The notes below the pieces were generated by a model that was not told the DNA's origin, did no database searches, and saw only the letters and a list, made by a program, of their open reading frames with translations. From Periplaneta americana (Eukaryota; Arthropoda; Insecta; Blattodea; Blattidae), in NCBI RefSeq assembly GCF_040183065.1, contig NC_091119.1, forward strand, positions 68,514,392-68,578,391: DNA of 64,000 nt. Direction: 5' to 3'. Numbering within the stretch: the first letter of the stretch is position 1; every line of letters starts with the position of its first letter. A program made the position numbers and the translations under genes. This document shows positions 45,310-56,531 of the stretch, one piece after another.

Positions 45310-45905
45310 ACGTAGAGGTTATGTTTGATATGGTACAACATCTAACAAAACCAAGAATACTGAGAGACAGATCGAATCCTCTAGAAGAATACGATAATAT
45401 TGATTTTAAGGTTACATTTAGATTATCGAAAGACACATTCATGACTCTCTTGAATGAAATAGGGCATCATATTGGAAAACAAAGCGCACGCAGTAAGACA
45501 GTATCAGTAAGTAACAGCTGTTGAGTGCCTTGCGCTATTACGCAATAGGAGCGTTTCAGAATGTGAAAGTGGATCATATTCACGTTTATAAATCTACAGT
45601 TTGTAGAATAATAAGATGTGTGACTGCATTGAAGAATGAGAGAACAATACATTACTATGCCTCAAGGAAATTCTGTACAAACAGTAAAACAGAATTTCTT
45701 CTCAATTTGCAATTTTCCCAAGTTATTGGTGCATAGACTGTAGCCACATGAAAATTCAAAGCCCTAATGGACACTTGAATGAGATGTACCGAAACAGGAA
45801 GGGTTATTTCTCTATCAATCTGTACTAAGAATCGTTGCAAGTTGGCCTGGGTCAGTATTTGAAGCCTGTCTTCTACTTGCGAAGTTTGAAAACAATGAAT
45901 ATCCA
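45310..45905 (+). pseudogene. PIF/Harbinger (HARBI1-type) transposase fragment
   Basis: The plus strand reads PRILRDRSNPLEEYDNIDFK then VTFRLSKDTFMTLLNEIGHH, then in a shifted frame LLSALRYYAIGAFQNV, HVYKSTVCRIIRCVT, QFSQVIGA and KIQSPNGHLNEMYRNRKGYF-like sequence. These are the N-terminal helical region and the first part of the DDE nuclease of Harbinger transposases. The block carrying the first catalytic Asp (VIGA-x-D) has a stop. At least two frameshifts are present, and the C-terminal two thirds of the nuclease is lost. Confidence 0.8.
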
Positions 45906-45936
45906 AAAACACAATATTACCACAGTCTAGTATATA

Positions 45937-46087
45937 CAGTCACGAAGCTCAATACGAAGTAAATATGCATCCATAGATAGTTGCTAACTACTAGGATCGC
46001 TACTATCGCCTCATTACAGACAATGCGAAATAGTATCTGCACAGCCTATTGTTCCTAGTACCCTCATAAACTCAAGCTTCGTGACTG
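45937..46087. mobile_element. Same MITE family, copy 2 (151 bp)
   Basis: Inverted ends CAGTCACGAAGCT, flanked by TA at 45,935-45,936 and 46,088-46,089. The interior (TAGTTGCTAACTACTAGGAT, GCCTCATTACAGACAATG) matches copy 1 in reverse orientation, with a roughly 55-bp length difference. Confidence 0.85.
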
Positions 46088-46620
46088 TATATACTGTCGG
46101 TGACTCGGGAGAAGACAAGAGCGGACTGAGGAGGAAGGGATGTGAACAGATAACGTATGACAACACGTGCAATATTTGTATTGCAGTAAGCGGAAACATT
46201 AGGTCTCCTTCTGTTCAACTTAGCTATAATTTCCATACGCATTGTTACTCATGTTTCCTGCACGAGTAATAACCTGGCTACTGGGATGCTTATCTGAGAG
46301 ATGTTTATAATAATCAACAGCGATAATCAAGAAGGTCACATTCTTTCCGCTCGTCTTCTCCTGAGTAACGGACAGTAGGAGACTGTGATATTACCATAGC
46401 GACACGCACGTATAATAAGGGAATTATTTGCACCGGCTACGATGGCTCTGTCGTTTTGATTTTTTTCCGTTTAAAGATGAAATAGCTAACAGATCGTTAA
46501 ATATCACATTTGCAATTACCTATACTTTAAAGACTGAAATAGTTTAAAGGTCATTTATTTAACGAGAGAATAGCAATTTATGGAACAGTATAGATCTCAG
46601 TATAGATCTAGTGCTTGAAT

Positions 46621-46655
<35 letters not shown>

Positions 46656-46889
46656 AAAGTAAGTTTAAGAACTTGGAAAGTTGTTTTCGGGTGTTTAATA
46701 TAATATATACAGAATGTAGCGAAAATAGTGGGTAAAACTTGAGGTAACGCTTCCTCATATGTAGAGAAGAAAAAAAGGTTATATAAACATAAGTCCGGAA
46801 ATGCCTGGTTGCCGCTCTATAGGGGTTACAAGGAGGATTATTTGGAACTACAAAACTGATGTATTAGTTTCAGTTTCTGTATATTTGTT
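46088..46889. other. Spacer with (GAT)n
   Basis: A (GAT)n run at 46,623-46,655; otherwise no assigned content. A GC-richer block at 46,790-46,850 may belong to the following mariner-type element. Confidence 0.45.
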
Positions 46890-47025
46890 TACAGGAACTG
46901 TTCAATATGTCACCTCCTGCCTGAATACAGGCACCAGTTCGTCGCATTGACATCTGGACCTGCTCCCAAATTCCTGGCGTAGCACGTATTGTCCGACAGT
47001 GTTGCTCCATTAGCACACATTTCAG
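46890..47025 (-). pseudogene. Mariner-type transposase, C-terminal end, inverted
   Basis: Minus-strand EQHCRTIRATPGIWEQVQMS followed by MRRTGACIQAGGDI is the extreme C-terminus of a mariner-like transposase. It lies head to head with the preceding part of the same type of protein, which reads on the plus strand from 47,027. Confidence 0.65.
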
Positions 47026-47026
47026 T

Positions 47027-47230
47027 TTGGATGTACGTAGACATCTTAATGCAACATTCCCTGGCCGATGGATAGGGCGAGGTGGAACTGCTTGGCCTCC
47101 ACGCTCACCAGATCTCAACTCACTGGACTTCTACTTGTGGGGACACTTGAAGTTGCTTGTGTATTCGACTCCTGTGAACGATGTAGAAACTCTCCGCCTG
47201 CGAATTGAACATTTTTGCTCGATTTTAAGT
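47027..47230 (+). pseudogene. Mariner-type transposase, third-acid region
   Basis: Plus strand: VRRHLNATFPGRWIGRGG, then AWPPRSPDLNSLDFYLWGHL (third catalytic acidic position) and TPVNDVETLRLRIEHF. The protein should continue with the block found on the opposite strand at 46,890-47,025. Confidence 0.75.
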
Positions 47231-50059
47231 CCTCTACACATTCCTCAAAATTTTTGCACATATTTGTTAACACACTGTATATGCGTGTATGTGTATGTAG
47301 TGGACAGATGGACAAGGGTCTTACTGATTTAACACAGCTATTATGTGAGGCTGGGTTGATTCTCAGAACCTCACTCTTTATTATGCTAGTACACATTCTA
47401 ATTTAAACTCTACAGTAAAGTTCTGTTATTACTTTTCTTCGGCTTCTTTCGAAGCTTTAGTCTTTTCCCGGAATTCTTCCTAAATTAAAGGAAGTTTTTG
47501 TTGATAAGGTTTCACGTGTGTCCTACTTTTCGAATACTCTAGTCACTCCTAACTATCCTATCTCTGTGAGCGCAGCGACACTTTAAGCTTTTTCCTTTCA
47601 TGCCAACTTCAGCTGAGTTTGAGGATAAAATGCGTGAAACAAAAGTTTCTGCCAAACTTAAGGAAGCTGTACTTCGCTATTCTTGGCAAGATTCCAGAAC
47701 TTACAGTACATACACTCAAATTATTTTTCTTCCTTCTCTTGTTCCGAACATAATAGGCCTAACTTGTAAATTACAATTTATCATGATGTGTCAAGGTTCT
47801 CTTGCAACTCAATCGTCTCACAAATTCCAATTATAAAACCGAGATCCTATCAGTAGAAATATTTATCAAACATGTGGTTAAAAGAAGTGCTTCATATCAT
47901 AAAATTCTCTTCATGTAATGAGAATCTCAAAGGCAGACAAAATTTTAGACAAAAATTTTGAAATTTGTGGAAAGAGTAGCGATTTTCCAAGATGCCATTT
48001 AAATTTACAAAAACGTTAGTAATTCTTATATTTCTTAACCAGATTCGATTAAACTTTCTACAGAGAATATTTATACAGCATTATAACTGTAAAAATATTC
48101 AGGTCTTTAGTTTGAAAATTTTAGGAAATTGAAACTGCACTTCAATGTATTCTTAAGTTAATATTTAATTTAAATATACATTTATTAATTTATTACAATT
48201 ACAGTTAGTAAAATAAGAAAACCACAAAAATACGTATAAAATGTAACAGACACAAAGACACATTAAAACTATTAGATACATAAAACAGAAATATGAGTTA
48301 AAGAATTTATCCCCGTATGAAGAAACGCTCATGGTCGGGAGTTCAAATCCGCGCTGCAGATAAGCAGAAAGAAGAAGACAAAATAAACAAATTAATATAA
48401 GCAATAAAATAGCACAGATTACACAAACAAGAGCCTATATGATAAAGAGTATTCACAATTGAAAACGTTCATAACCAATATTTACTAGTATAATAATATA
48501 AGACTAATATTAACAATTAATTATCTAACCTTATGTTAAGTTCTCTTAATAATTTCTTTAATTTTAAGTTTAAATTTAATCATACTTATGTTAATTGAAA
48601 TAGGGTACTGAGAACTTAATTTGCTGTAAAATTTTAAGCCGCAATTGAAGCCATGTTTAATATCAGCAGCCGCTGAACTTTTGGATACTGGTAAAATGAA
48701 ATAATATGTTTCTTCTCGCATTATAATCATGCAAATATTTGTTGAAAATTTTCTTTTTCTTATGAAAGAAAGTCAGTAATGTATATTTATATATCAGCTC
48801 AAATTTGAAAACGTAAAAATCCAAATAATGAAGTTTAGTAGGGTAATCAAGTAGTTTTTTTCAGACAAATTTTGATTATTCTCTTTTGTAGTAAATCCAT
48901 CGACTTTCTTATGGATTTAGAAACACTGCTCCAACCAACATGCCATAACGTAATACAGATTGCACCAAGGATAAATAAAATTAATCTTAAAATATTAATA
49001 AGAAGGTACGCACGAAGCATAACAAATCTATATACAGGGACATCATTTTATTTTTACTAACATTTTTAATATTAACCTGGCTATACCTTTAGAGAACCGG
49101 AAACACCGTTCGCTACGCCCTTCCACTACTGGAGTTCGATATACTGGCGGAAAACACAAACAAATCACTTTACTAGGTATAGGAGGGAAGAAAAGTACTT
49201 CCACCATATACGTAAACTAGGAAATATCGCGATTTTGAGTTCGATCATTTTCATTAGGTTTTTGTTTAATCAAAATGCAGTACTATATTAACAATGAGTG
49301 TTTTAACTCACGAATTGAGTTAACCATGCGGACGTATTCATTATGCAGTATATATTATACTGTCTACAGCACATTAGCGTACAATTTAGAGAATGAATTT
49401 AAATTGAAAAATAATCATAATATGGATATTTAAACACATTTTTTAAAATGGTGGCCATTCATTTCGATACAGGCTTCAGTTCTAATGTGCATATTATCGC
49501 ACTGTAGAATATTGTACAGCTGTAAAAAGAAAAGGTGGCCGCTCTCCTGAAACAAAGTTCCCTTCGGGTATCTTCGCTACAATTCGGAGACAGGCGATGT
49601 TACATGTTGTTGGACCACGTTGCCTGATATCTACAGTTATAACTGAAGTATTTTGTATATGCCTCTTATTCATGAGGTCCTGCGTTCGACTACAACCTCG
49701 TGCTTTTTATGTTCTTTTTGTTCTGTTTTTGAGAGAGGCAAACCATACATAATGGCTCCTTTCTCTTTTACAATTATTTTAGTAATTAACATCAGGTTCA
49801 TTAATATATTATACCATGACTTTATCATTATGATATTGTGGCTGCAAATGGAAAGAAAAAATATTTTATTCTCAATAAAAATATCTTTCGTGGCATAAAC
49901 AAAACAAATTTACTGGCGTCGGCCTCAAAACATTCAAACAATTAAGCGTTCAGAAAAGAAAACAAAAAACTATAATTCAATACTTAGTCTATCTTCCTCT
50001 TATCTCGATCATATTGTAGTCGAGTGGGCATGGAATTGACTAGTCTTTGCAAATAACGA
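47231..50059. other. Largely featureless stretch
   Basis: No convincing gene in 2.8 kb. An open frame at 47,600-47,836 has no motif. GGGAGTTCAAATCCGC at about 48,340 is B-box-like and could be a SINE scrap. A GC-richer patch at 49,540-49,700 also has a B-box-like GCGTTCGACTACAAC. Neither has an A box that I can defend. Confidence 0.4.
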
Positions 50060-50520
50060 CTGTTCTTAGACACGATATTCCAGGCATTCTGAACATACAT
50101 AGGTGTTCTGTCCATTGGCATGTCTTTCATTGCAAACCCAGCAATCTCCAATCTTTCCTATTTTCTGCCTTCCTCTTAGTCTCCGCATATGATCCACATA
50201 TCCCAATGTCGTCTATTATTCTTTTCAACCAGAGACCCAACCAATTCCTTTTTCTCTTTCTAATCAGTTTCAGCATCATTCTTTCTTCACTCACTTTTTC
50301 AAACACAATTTTATTTCTTATTCTGTCTGTCCACTTCACACGCACCGTTCTTCTCCACATCCACATTTCAAATGCTTCAATTCATTTCTCTTCATTTCGT
50401 CGTAATGTCCATGTTCCTTCCCCATACAATGCCACACTCCACACAAAGCACTTCACTAGTCTCTTCCTTAGTTCTTTTTCCAGAGGTCCGCAGAATATCC
50501 TTCTTCTTCTATTAAAAGCT
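50060..50520 (-). pseudogene. LINE C-terminal fragment, copy 2
   Basis: Minus-strand VKWTDRIRNKIVFEKVSEER and RMMLKLIRKRKRNWLGLWLK, then IDDIGICGSYAETKRKAENR and KDWRLLGLQ. This is the same family as 40,817-41,270, with a deletion between LWLK and IDDI. 5' truncated. Confidence 0.75.
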
Positions 50521-50867
50521 TCCTTTGTTCATGTTTGCAGATTTTTCTTGGGAAGGATAGGCCTAAATGCGGTAACATCCCGTTGCATTCCGCACACCAC
50601 TATCTCTTTCGCATCTTATTAAATTCCAGGGGGCCCAAGCGTGGAGATGAGGAGAGTGGATTTGACTAATTGGGCCCTCCGGACTTCACCGAAAGTCACG
50701 GCAAGGGCTAAATATTAATTCTATCAGGATGTTTGACCCGATCAGAGACCGGGAAATCTGAATTAGCCTTTGCCCCCCGCATCCTGGACTAGCTTCTACG
50801 AATCATCAGAAAATCTTAGAGTGTGATTGGGCCAATTTTTCCGAAAATGTTTCCACACTTTTGCCCT
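50521..50867. other. GC-rich repeat-like block
   Basis: The composition changes sharply at about 50,630. The content (CCAGGGGGCCCAAGCGTGGA, TTTGACCCGATCAGAGACCG) is non-coding and probably the 5' or body part of a larger interspersed repeat linked to the tRNA-like sequence that follows. Confidence 0.35.
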
Positions 50868-50940
50868 CGTAGCTCAGCGGACGAACGTCGGAACTGAGAT
50901 GTCAACGCCTCAGGTTCAATTCCTCGTTACTCCTTTTCAT
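50868..50940 (+). mobile_element. tRNA-derived SINE head
   Basis: GCCCTCGTAGCTCAGCGGAC carries an A-box-like TAGCTCAGCGG. CAGGTTCAATTCCTCG at about 50,911 is B-box-like. CTCCTTTTCATTTT follows and would act as a pol III stop. The T-arm does not pair well enough for a tRNA gene. Confidence 0.6.
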
Positions 50941-50984
50941 TTTATTCTGGTTCAAGATAGTATAAGTAGATAAGAAATGATGGG

Positions 50985-51480
50985 GAGTGACAGGCTCCCA
51001 CAGGCTCCCACAGGCTCCCCATGTGACGTCACAGGGGGCGTGGCCAAAGTATTACGTCGGACGTGGGCGTGGCCAAATTATTGCGTTATGGAGGGGGCGG
51101 GGCTTAAGTTATGACGTCACGGAGGGGGTGGGGGGCTTAAATTATGACGGAAGAAAGGGGTATAACTTAAATTACGTCATAAATGGCAATCTAAGAGTTC
51201 AAGGTGAAAGTGTGACGTCATGCACACGTGCAGGTATGTAATTGAAGTTGTGGCATGACATGTTCATACAAGTTGGGGGGGGTGAAATAAACAAGTTCAT
51301 ACATGTTTATCTCCTCAATGCAGATGCAATGTCTGCTATGTGTGCATATATTATGCTGATTCACGATTGTTCTTGCAGCATCTTATGTTATACAAGGGTG
51401 GAGGTAGGGAGTGACTGGTGGTAGGGAGTGACTGGCGGTAGGGGGTTTTATGTGACGTCAGAAGTGGGCGTGGTGAACGT
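50985..51480. promoter_or_regulatory. Cluster of TGACGTCA palindromes and GC boxes
   Basis: Exact TGACGTCA (CRE/ATF-type) at 51,024, 51,112, 51,213 and 51,453, with near copies at about 51,522. GGGCGTGGCC occurs twice (51,037 and 51,064 regions) and GGGGGCGGGGC once. Preceded by three CAGGCTCCCA units. Dense bZIP and GC-box sites suggest an enhancer- or promoter-like end of the element; function is inferred. Confidence 0.55.
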
Positions 51481-52154
51481 CACATGTGGCTTTTCACGAA
51501 GGGACGTAACTTAAAAGTGTGATGTCATAAATGGCTATCTGACAAGTTCATACATGTTTGAACATCCCATCTGCTACGTGTGCAAATATTATGCAAGCTC
51601 ACATCCGGCGAGTGTGTGAATTGCTGATTAAAGAATTCACTTGTAAATTAAACACATACATTCTTCTTCTTAAGATTCTAATGTAATGGTAATTTAATTG
51701 ATGGGGGAGGGTTGGGTGTTGGAAATTTGAATGGAGGGCGTAAATGGTTGTACTTTCCGATAAAAAATTAATCTAGCACACTTGTAAATTAAACAGGATG
51801 TGGCTGAAGTGATGTTATAAATTTGTAATTGAAGTTAGAAATGGGGGAGGGGGGGGGGTAAAAATTTGAAATACGAACGGCATAACTTAAAGTGTGGCGT
51901 CATAAATTTTTAATTGAAGTTGGAAATGTAATAATTTGAAATGCACATGTTCATACAAGTTTGTATAGTGGGGGGGGGGGAATAGACAAGTTCATACATG
52001 TTTGTATATTTGAAAGTCAACGTGTCATATTACACAAATATTGCATGATGCAAATAATATGCAAGCTGTTAATTCACATCCGGTGAAGACGCAAGTGCTG
52101 AATAATGGTCAGCTATCCAATGGATGTCCTGAAACTGGTTGTACTTTAAGCCAA

Positions 52155-52583
52155 TTGTTGAGTAATTGATAAAAAATATTAAGATTCTAATGTACTGGTA
52201 ATTGAATTGATAAATAGTAATGGGAAATGGAAATTGGAATGCGGGAATTATTGATGGCGTAAATGGTTGTACTTTAAGCCAATTTATAAAAAAAATTAAT
52301 CTAGCACACTTGTAAATTAAACACATACATTCTTCTCATATTATTATTATTCCAATGTAATACATTTAATGTAGATGTATATGTTGTGTAATGCATAAGT
52401 GTGCAAATATTATGCAAGCTTGCTGAATCACTTCCGGCGACGATGCAATTGCTGAGTAATGATAAAAGCATGTTCTTTAAGCACCTGTAACGTGTCATAT
52501 TACACAAATATTGCATGATGCAAATAAAATGCAAGCTGTTAATTCACATCCGGTGAACACGCAAGTGCTGAATAATGGCCACC

Positions 52584-52626
<43 letters not shown>

Positions 52627-53310
52627 GGCTCCAATTTAATACATTTTGAAGTAACATTTATTGGATTGATTAATAATTTAATACACTTTGAAGTAACATT
52701 TATTTGATTTATTTTAAGCCATACATTATTACCGAAGCAGTTCGTAATATAGTAATTGCTTCTTCTTCGTCTCATTATTATTATTATTCGTCATAAAGAA
52801 GATTAAAGTGTGACGTTATAAATTTGTAATTGAAGTTGGAAATGGGTGAGGGCTGTTTATAATTTGAAATACATACGTCATAACTTAAAGTGTGATGTTA
52901 TAAATTTGTAATTCAAGTTGGAAATGGGGGGGGGGGAAATTTGATAAAATTCTAATGTAATAGTAATTTAATTGATAAATAGTAATGGGTAAGGGAAATT
53001 CGCAAGTGTTAATTGAAATTGGAATGGGGGAATTATTGATGGCGTAAATGGTTGTACTTTAAGCCAATTGATAAAAAAATTAATCTAGCACACTTGTAAA
53101 TTAAACACATACATTCTTCTCATATTATTCCAATGTAATACATTTTGAGTGCTTTGTTTAGCGTATTTAATACATTATTACCCACATTCAGAATGTGACA
53201 TTATTATTTCGTAATACATTAATTGTAGCAGATAAATCAATGTAGATGTATATGCATAAGTGTGCAAATATTATGCAAGCTTGCTTAATCACTTCCGGCG
53301 ACGATGCAAT
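52155..53310. repeat. Left inverted arm
   Basis: Matches the reverse complement of 58,980-60,176 almost base for base, from TTGTTGAGTAATTGAT to CACTTCCGGCGACGATGCAA. Differences are mainly microsatellite lengths. The arm itself consists of two about 780-bp degenerate tandem modules. Confidence 0.93.
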
Positions 53311-53812
53311 TTAATATTACATAACAAAACTCTTATCACATTATGCTTTTAAGGTGATATTTGTGAGAAACTTCCAATCATCAGAATATTAAATTATTTT
53401 CTCGAAATCTGCTGAAGCATTTTCGATATCTGCTATGTGATGCAACTCTACATTAACATCCTGTGATTGTTTGACGATTGCCTGCAATGGATTATATTAC
53501 ACAAATTCTGCATGCACATAATAGCTATCTACTATTTTCAGCAAATATTATGCTAGCTTGCAATACCATATCCAACAATTGTTCGAATTGTTGAGTATGG
53601 GAGAATTATTGTGGCGTAGAATAATTTACATTGAAAAAGTTTAGACCTTGGTTGGGATAAGAAGACGCATACGGTGCAAATCTAGCGGAAGAATTATTAG
53701 TTAAAAAATACTATACTCTGACATAAACTGAAATGTGATATGTGTTTGCGAGACATGCAATAACAAGACATGTATGCGATCTGCCCCACGCTAGGATATA
53801 AGGAAGCTTACA
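53311..53812. other. Upstream region of the plus-strand element gene
   Basis: AT-rich. Contains further GCAAATATTATGC-like motifs. No coding block precedes the ATG at 53,813. Confidence 0.5.
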
Positions 53813-55580
53813 ATGAATGCAACCTTATTCGCAATAATGAATTATCTTCAACATTGCAGCGCATATCACATCGAAAGATGCGATGGGTATTTACACATAG
53901 TAACCTGCCTCAACCCCGATCCACGGGAACCTGTGGTTGCAATATACAAGTGCGCGGAGATGTGCCTTGTATATCAGACACGTCATCGCGAAAATGTAAG
54001 CATATTTAACTATTATTAATGTATATTATATATGTACTTTTGTTTTATTCCATATTTACTATATTGATTTTTTATGTTTTTTTCGAATGGTATATTTTAT
54101 TGTTTTATTTTATATCTATTGAAATTATATTATGTATGGCTTAATTCATTTTTAAAAATACATGTTCATGTAGAGTGCTATTGTAATAGCAGCCATTGGA
54201 TTAATATTTCTTTTATTTTAATTTAGATGATGCAGGAGCCGTTGCCTCGGGACGAGAACATGTGGCAGCCAAGGATTGATCATGCAAACGTAAGCACATT
54301 CAACTATATATCTTTATTTCATATTTATTATATTGATTTTTTATGTTTTTTTTCGAATGGTATATTTTATTGTTTTATTTTATATCTATTGAAATTATAT
54401 TATGTATGGCTTAATTCATTTTTAAAAATACATGTTCATGTAGAGTACTATTGTAATAGCAGCCATTGGATTAATATTTCTTTTATTTTAATTTAGATGA
54501 TGCAGGAACCGTTGCCTCGGGACGAGAACATGTGGCAGCCAAGGATTGATCATGCAAACGTAAGTACATTCAACTATATATTTTATTTCATATTTACTAT
54601 ATTGATTTTTTATGTTTTTTTTCGAATGGTATATTTTATTGTTTTATTTTATATCTATTGAAATTATATTATGTATGGCTTAATTCATTTTTAAAAATAC
54701 ATGTTCATGTAGAGTACTATAGTTATTTACTATATTGATTTTTTATGTTTTTTTTCGAATGGTATATTTTATTGTTTTATTTTATATCTATTGAAATTAT
54801 ATTATGTATGGCTTAATTCATTTTTAAAAATACATGTTCATGTAGAGTGCTATTGTAATAGCAACCATTGGATTAATATTTCTTTTATTTTAATTTAGAT
54901 GATGCAGGAACCGTTGCCTCGGGACGAGAACATGTGGCAGCCAAGGATTGATCATGCAAACGTAAGCACATTCAACTATATATCTTTATTTCATATTTAC
55001 TATATTGATTTTTTATGTTGTTTTCGAATGGTATATTTTATTGTTTTATTTTATATCTATTGAAATTATATTATGTATGGCTTAATTCATTTTAAAAATA
55101 AAGGATTGATCATGCAAACGTAAGCACATTCAACTATATATCCTTATTTCATATTTACTATATTGATTTTTTATGTTTTTTTCGAATGGTATTTTTATTG
55201 TTTTATTTTATATCTATTGAAATTATATTATGTACGGCTTAATTCATTTTTAAAAATACATGTTCATGTAGAGTACTATTGTAATATTTTTGTTTTATTT
55301 TATATCTATTGAAATTATATTATGTTTTATGTATGGCGTCATTCCAAAATTCACATGCATTAATAGGTAATAGAAGCCATAATATTTGTTTTTTTCAATT
55401 TAGATTTGTTGCAATCGTATGAACAAACACTTCATCGCGAAAGTGTAAGCACATTTACCTATATATTATTATCTCATATTTACTATATTTATTTTTTATG
55501 TTTTTCAGATGACAGTATCGATGACTAATGATGATGACATAATACCCTGCATTTGTAAAATGTGTAAACAAGAGGTATAA
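53813..55580 (+). CDS. Spliced element gene with triplicated mini-exon
   Basis: Exon 1 (53,813-53,995) encodes 61 residues rich in Cys and His (ERCDGYLHIVTCLNPDPREP, YKCAEMCLVYQTRHREN) and ends at GTAAGC. Three copies of a 63-bp exon follow, each after TTTTAATTTAG and before GTAAGC or GTAAGT: 54,227-54,289, 54,497-54,559 and 54,899-54,961 (begin MMQEPLP, end RIDHAN). A possible 39-bp exon at 55,404-55,442 is in phase only with the weaker GTGTAA donor. The last exon 55,509-55,580 ends DDDIIPCICKMCKQEV and stop, with two close Cys pairs. AATAAA lies at 55,595. All main introns are phase 0, giving about 150-160 residues. I do not recognise the family. Whether all three mini-exons are used is unknown. 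Confidence 0.65.
54021..55270 (+). repeat. Tandem intron-exon duplications
   Basis: Intron plus mini-exon units of about 270 bp repeat; the unit ending at 54,961 is about 402 bp because an extra exon-less part copy lies at 54,590-54,722. A further copy at 55,101-55,119 keeps only the last 19 exon bases and its donor. Confidence 0.9.
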
Positions 55581-55926
55581 AAAGGTCAAATTTTAATAAA
55601 TGCTTTTTCGGAAATAGTGTTGCACTGCAATTTCTTCTATATTAACCATCCATTTCCATCTGACATAGCCAAAGGGTTGGGTTCATTTAGAGTTCCATAT
55701 GGGGAATGGGTTATTAACCTATAACACTTTCCTTTCAAATATTAGTAATCCTTTTCCAATATTAAGAATCGGTATATAGGTTTTCAAATACTAATAATCC
55801 TTAAGAATTGGCGTATATGTTGAGATTATTCTAGACATATAAGTCACAAGAATATATAATTCCAGTAGTAGCTTATTGATTTGGGAGTGGTGGATTCATT
55901 ACATGTTTGTATGATAAAACCCGAAG

Positions 55927-56223
55927 ATGAATGAGAGAATGTTAATGATTAAACTGAACCTAGTCATTGGGGATGGGGATGTGCTTGGTAAAAGGAATGA
56001 ACTTACGTTTGAAGATTATGCAACATGTCGTGAGTCTGATGTCACTACTTAAAAAAAAAAAAATGCTATTACATCATATTTTCACAATGTGTTTACAATG
56101 TGTGTAAATAAAGTGACTTTAAATTCTTTCGATGATAAGAGAGTTGTATTACAAGATGGGATTAATACAGTACCGCATGGATTTTATGAACCCTCATGTA
56201 AAAGAAGGCGTGTGCAAGAGTAA
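55927..56223 (+). pseudogene. 98-codon ORF broken by one stop at an A13 run
   Basis: From ATG 55,927 the frame runs to TAA 56,221-56,223 with one internal TAA at 56,050-56,052, at the start of a 13-A tract. The first part reads IGDGDVLGKRNELTFEDYAT. The second has TLNSFDDKRVVLQDGINTVP and ends EPSCKRRRVQE, a basic tail that could be a nuclear localisation signal. The single lesion next to a homopolymer could be a real nonsense change, a sequencing error, or the end of one ORF. The DDKR-xxx-DG-x-T block faintly recalls C-terminal blocks of proteins of large self-synthesising elements, but I cannot confirm this. Confidence 0.45.
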
Positions 56224-56381
56224 AATGTGTGTATGTAAATAATAATAATGTTGTAATTTATATAGTTTTGATTTAAATGTGTGTATGTAAATAATAATAA
56301 TGTTGTAATTTATATAGTTTTGATTTAAATGTGTGTGTAAATAATAATAATAATGTAGTAATTTATACAGTTTTGATTTAA
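56224..56381. repeat. Three ~52-bp tandem repeats
   Basis: Units beginning AAATGTGTGTATGTAAATAA, the last slightly changed. AATAAA near 56,385 follows and may serve transcripts from the plus-strand genes. Confidence 0.9.
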
Positions 56382-56531
56382 TCACAATAAACCTACAGTG
56401 CTTGTGTATAAATTTGTTTTCATTTCAATACATCACCCTCATCAATCCAACCGATATGTCGAATCGTAATCTTGCGACATATATGCAACCACTTGTCGAA
56501 AATCGTAATCTTGCGACATATATGTAGCAAC

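Noticed and set aside
49653-49898. Hydrophobic 81-codon frame
   Set aside because: Composition-driven in AT-rich sequence; no family motif.
50868-50940. Functional tRNA gene
   Set aside because: A and B boxes are present, but a cloverleaf with normal stems could not be drawn.
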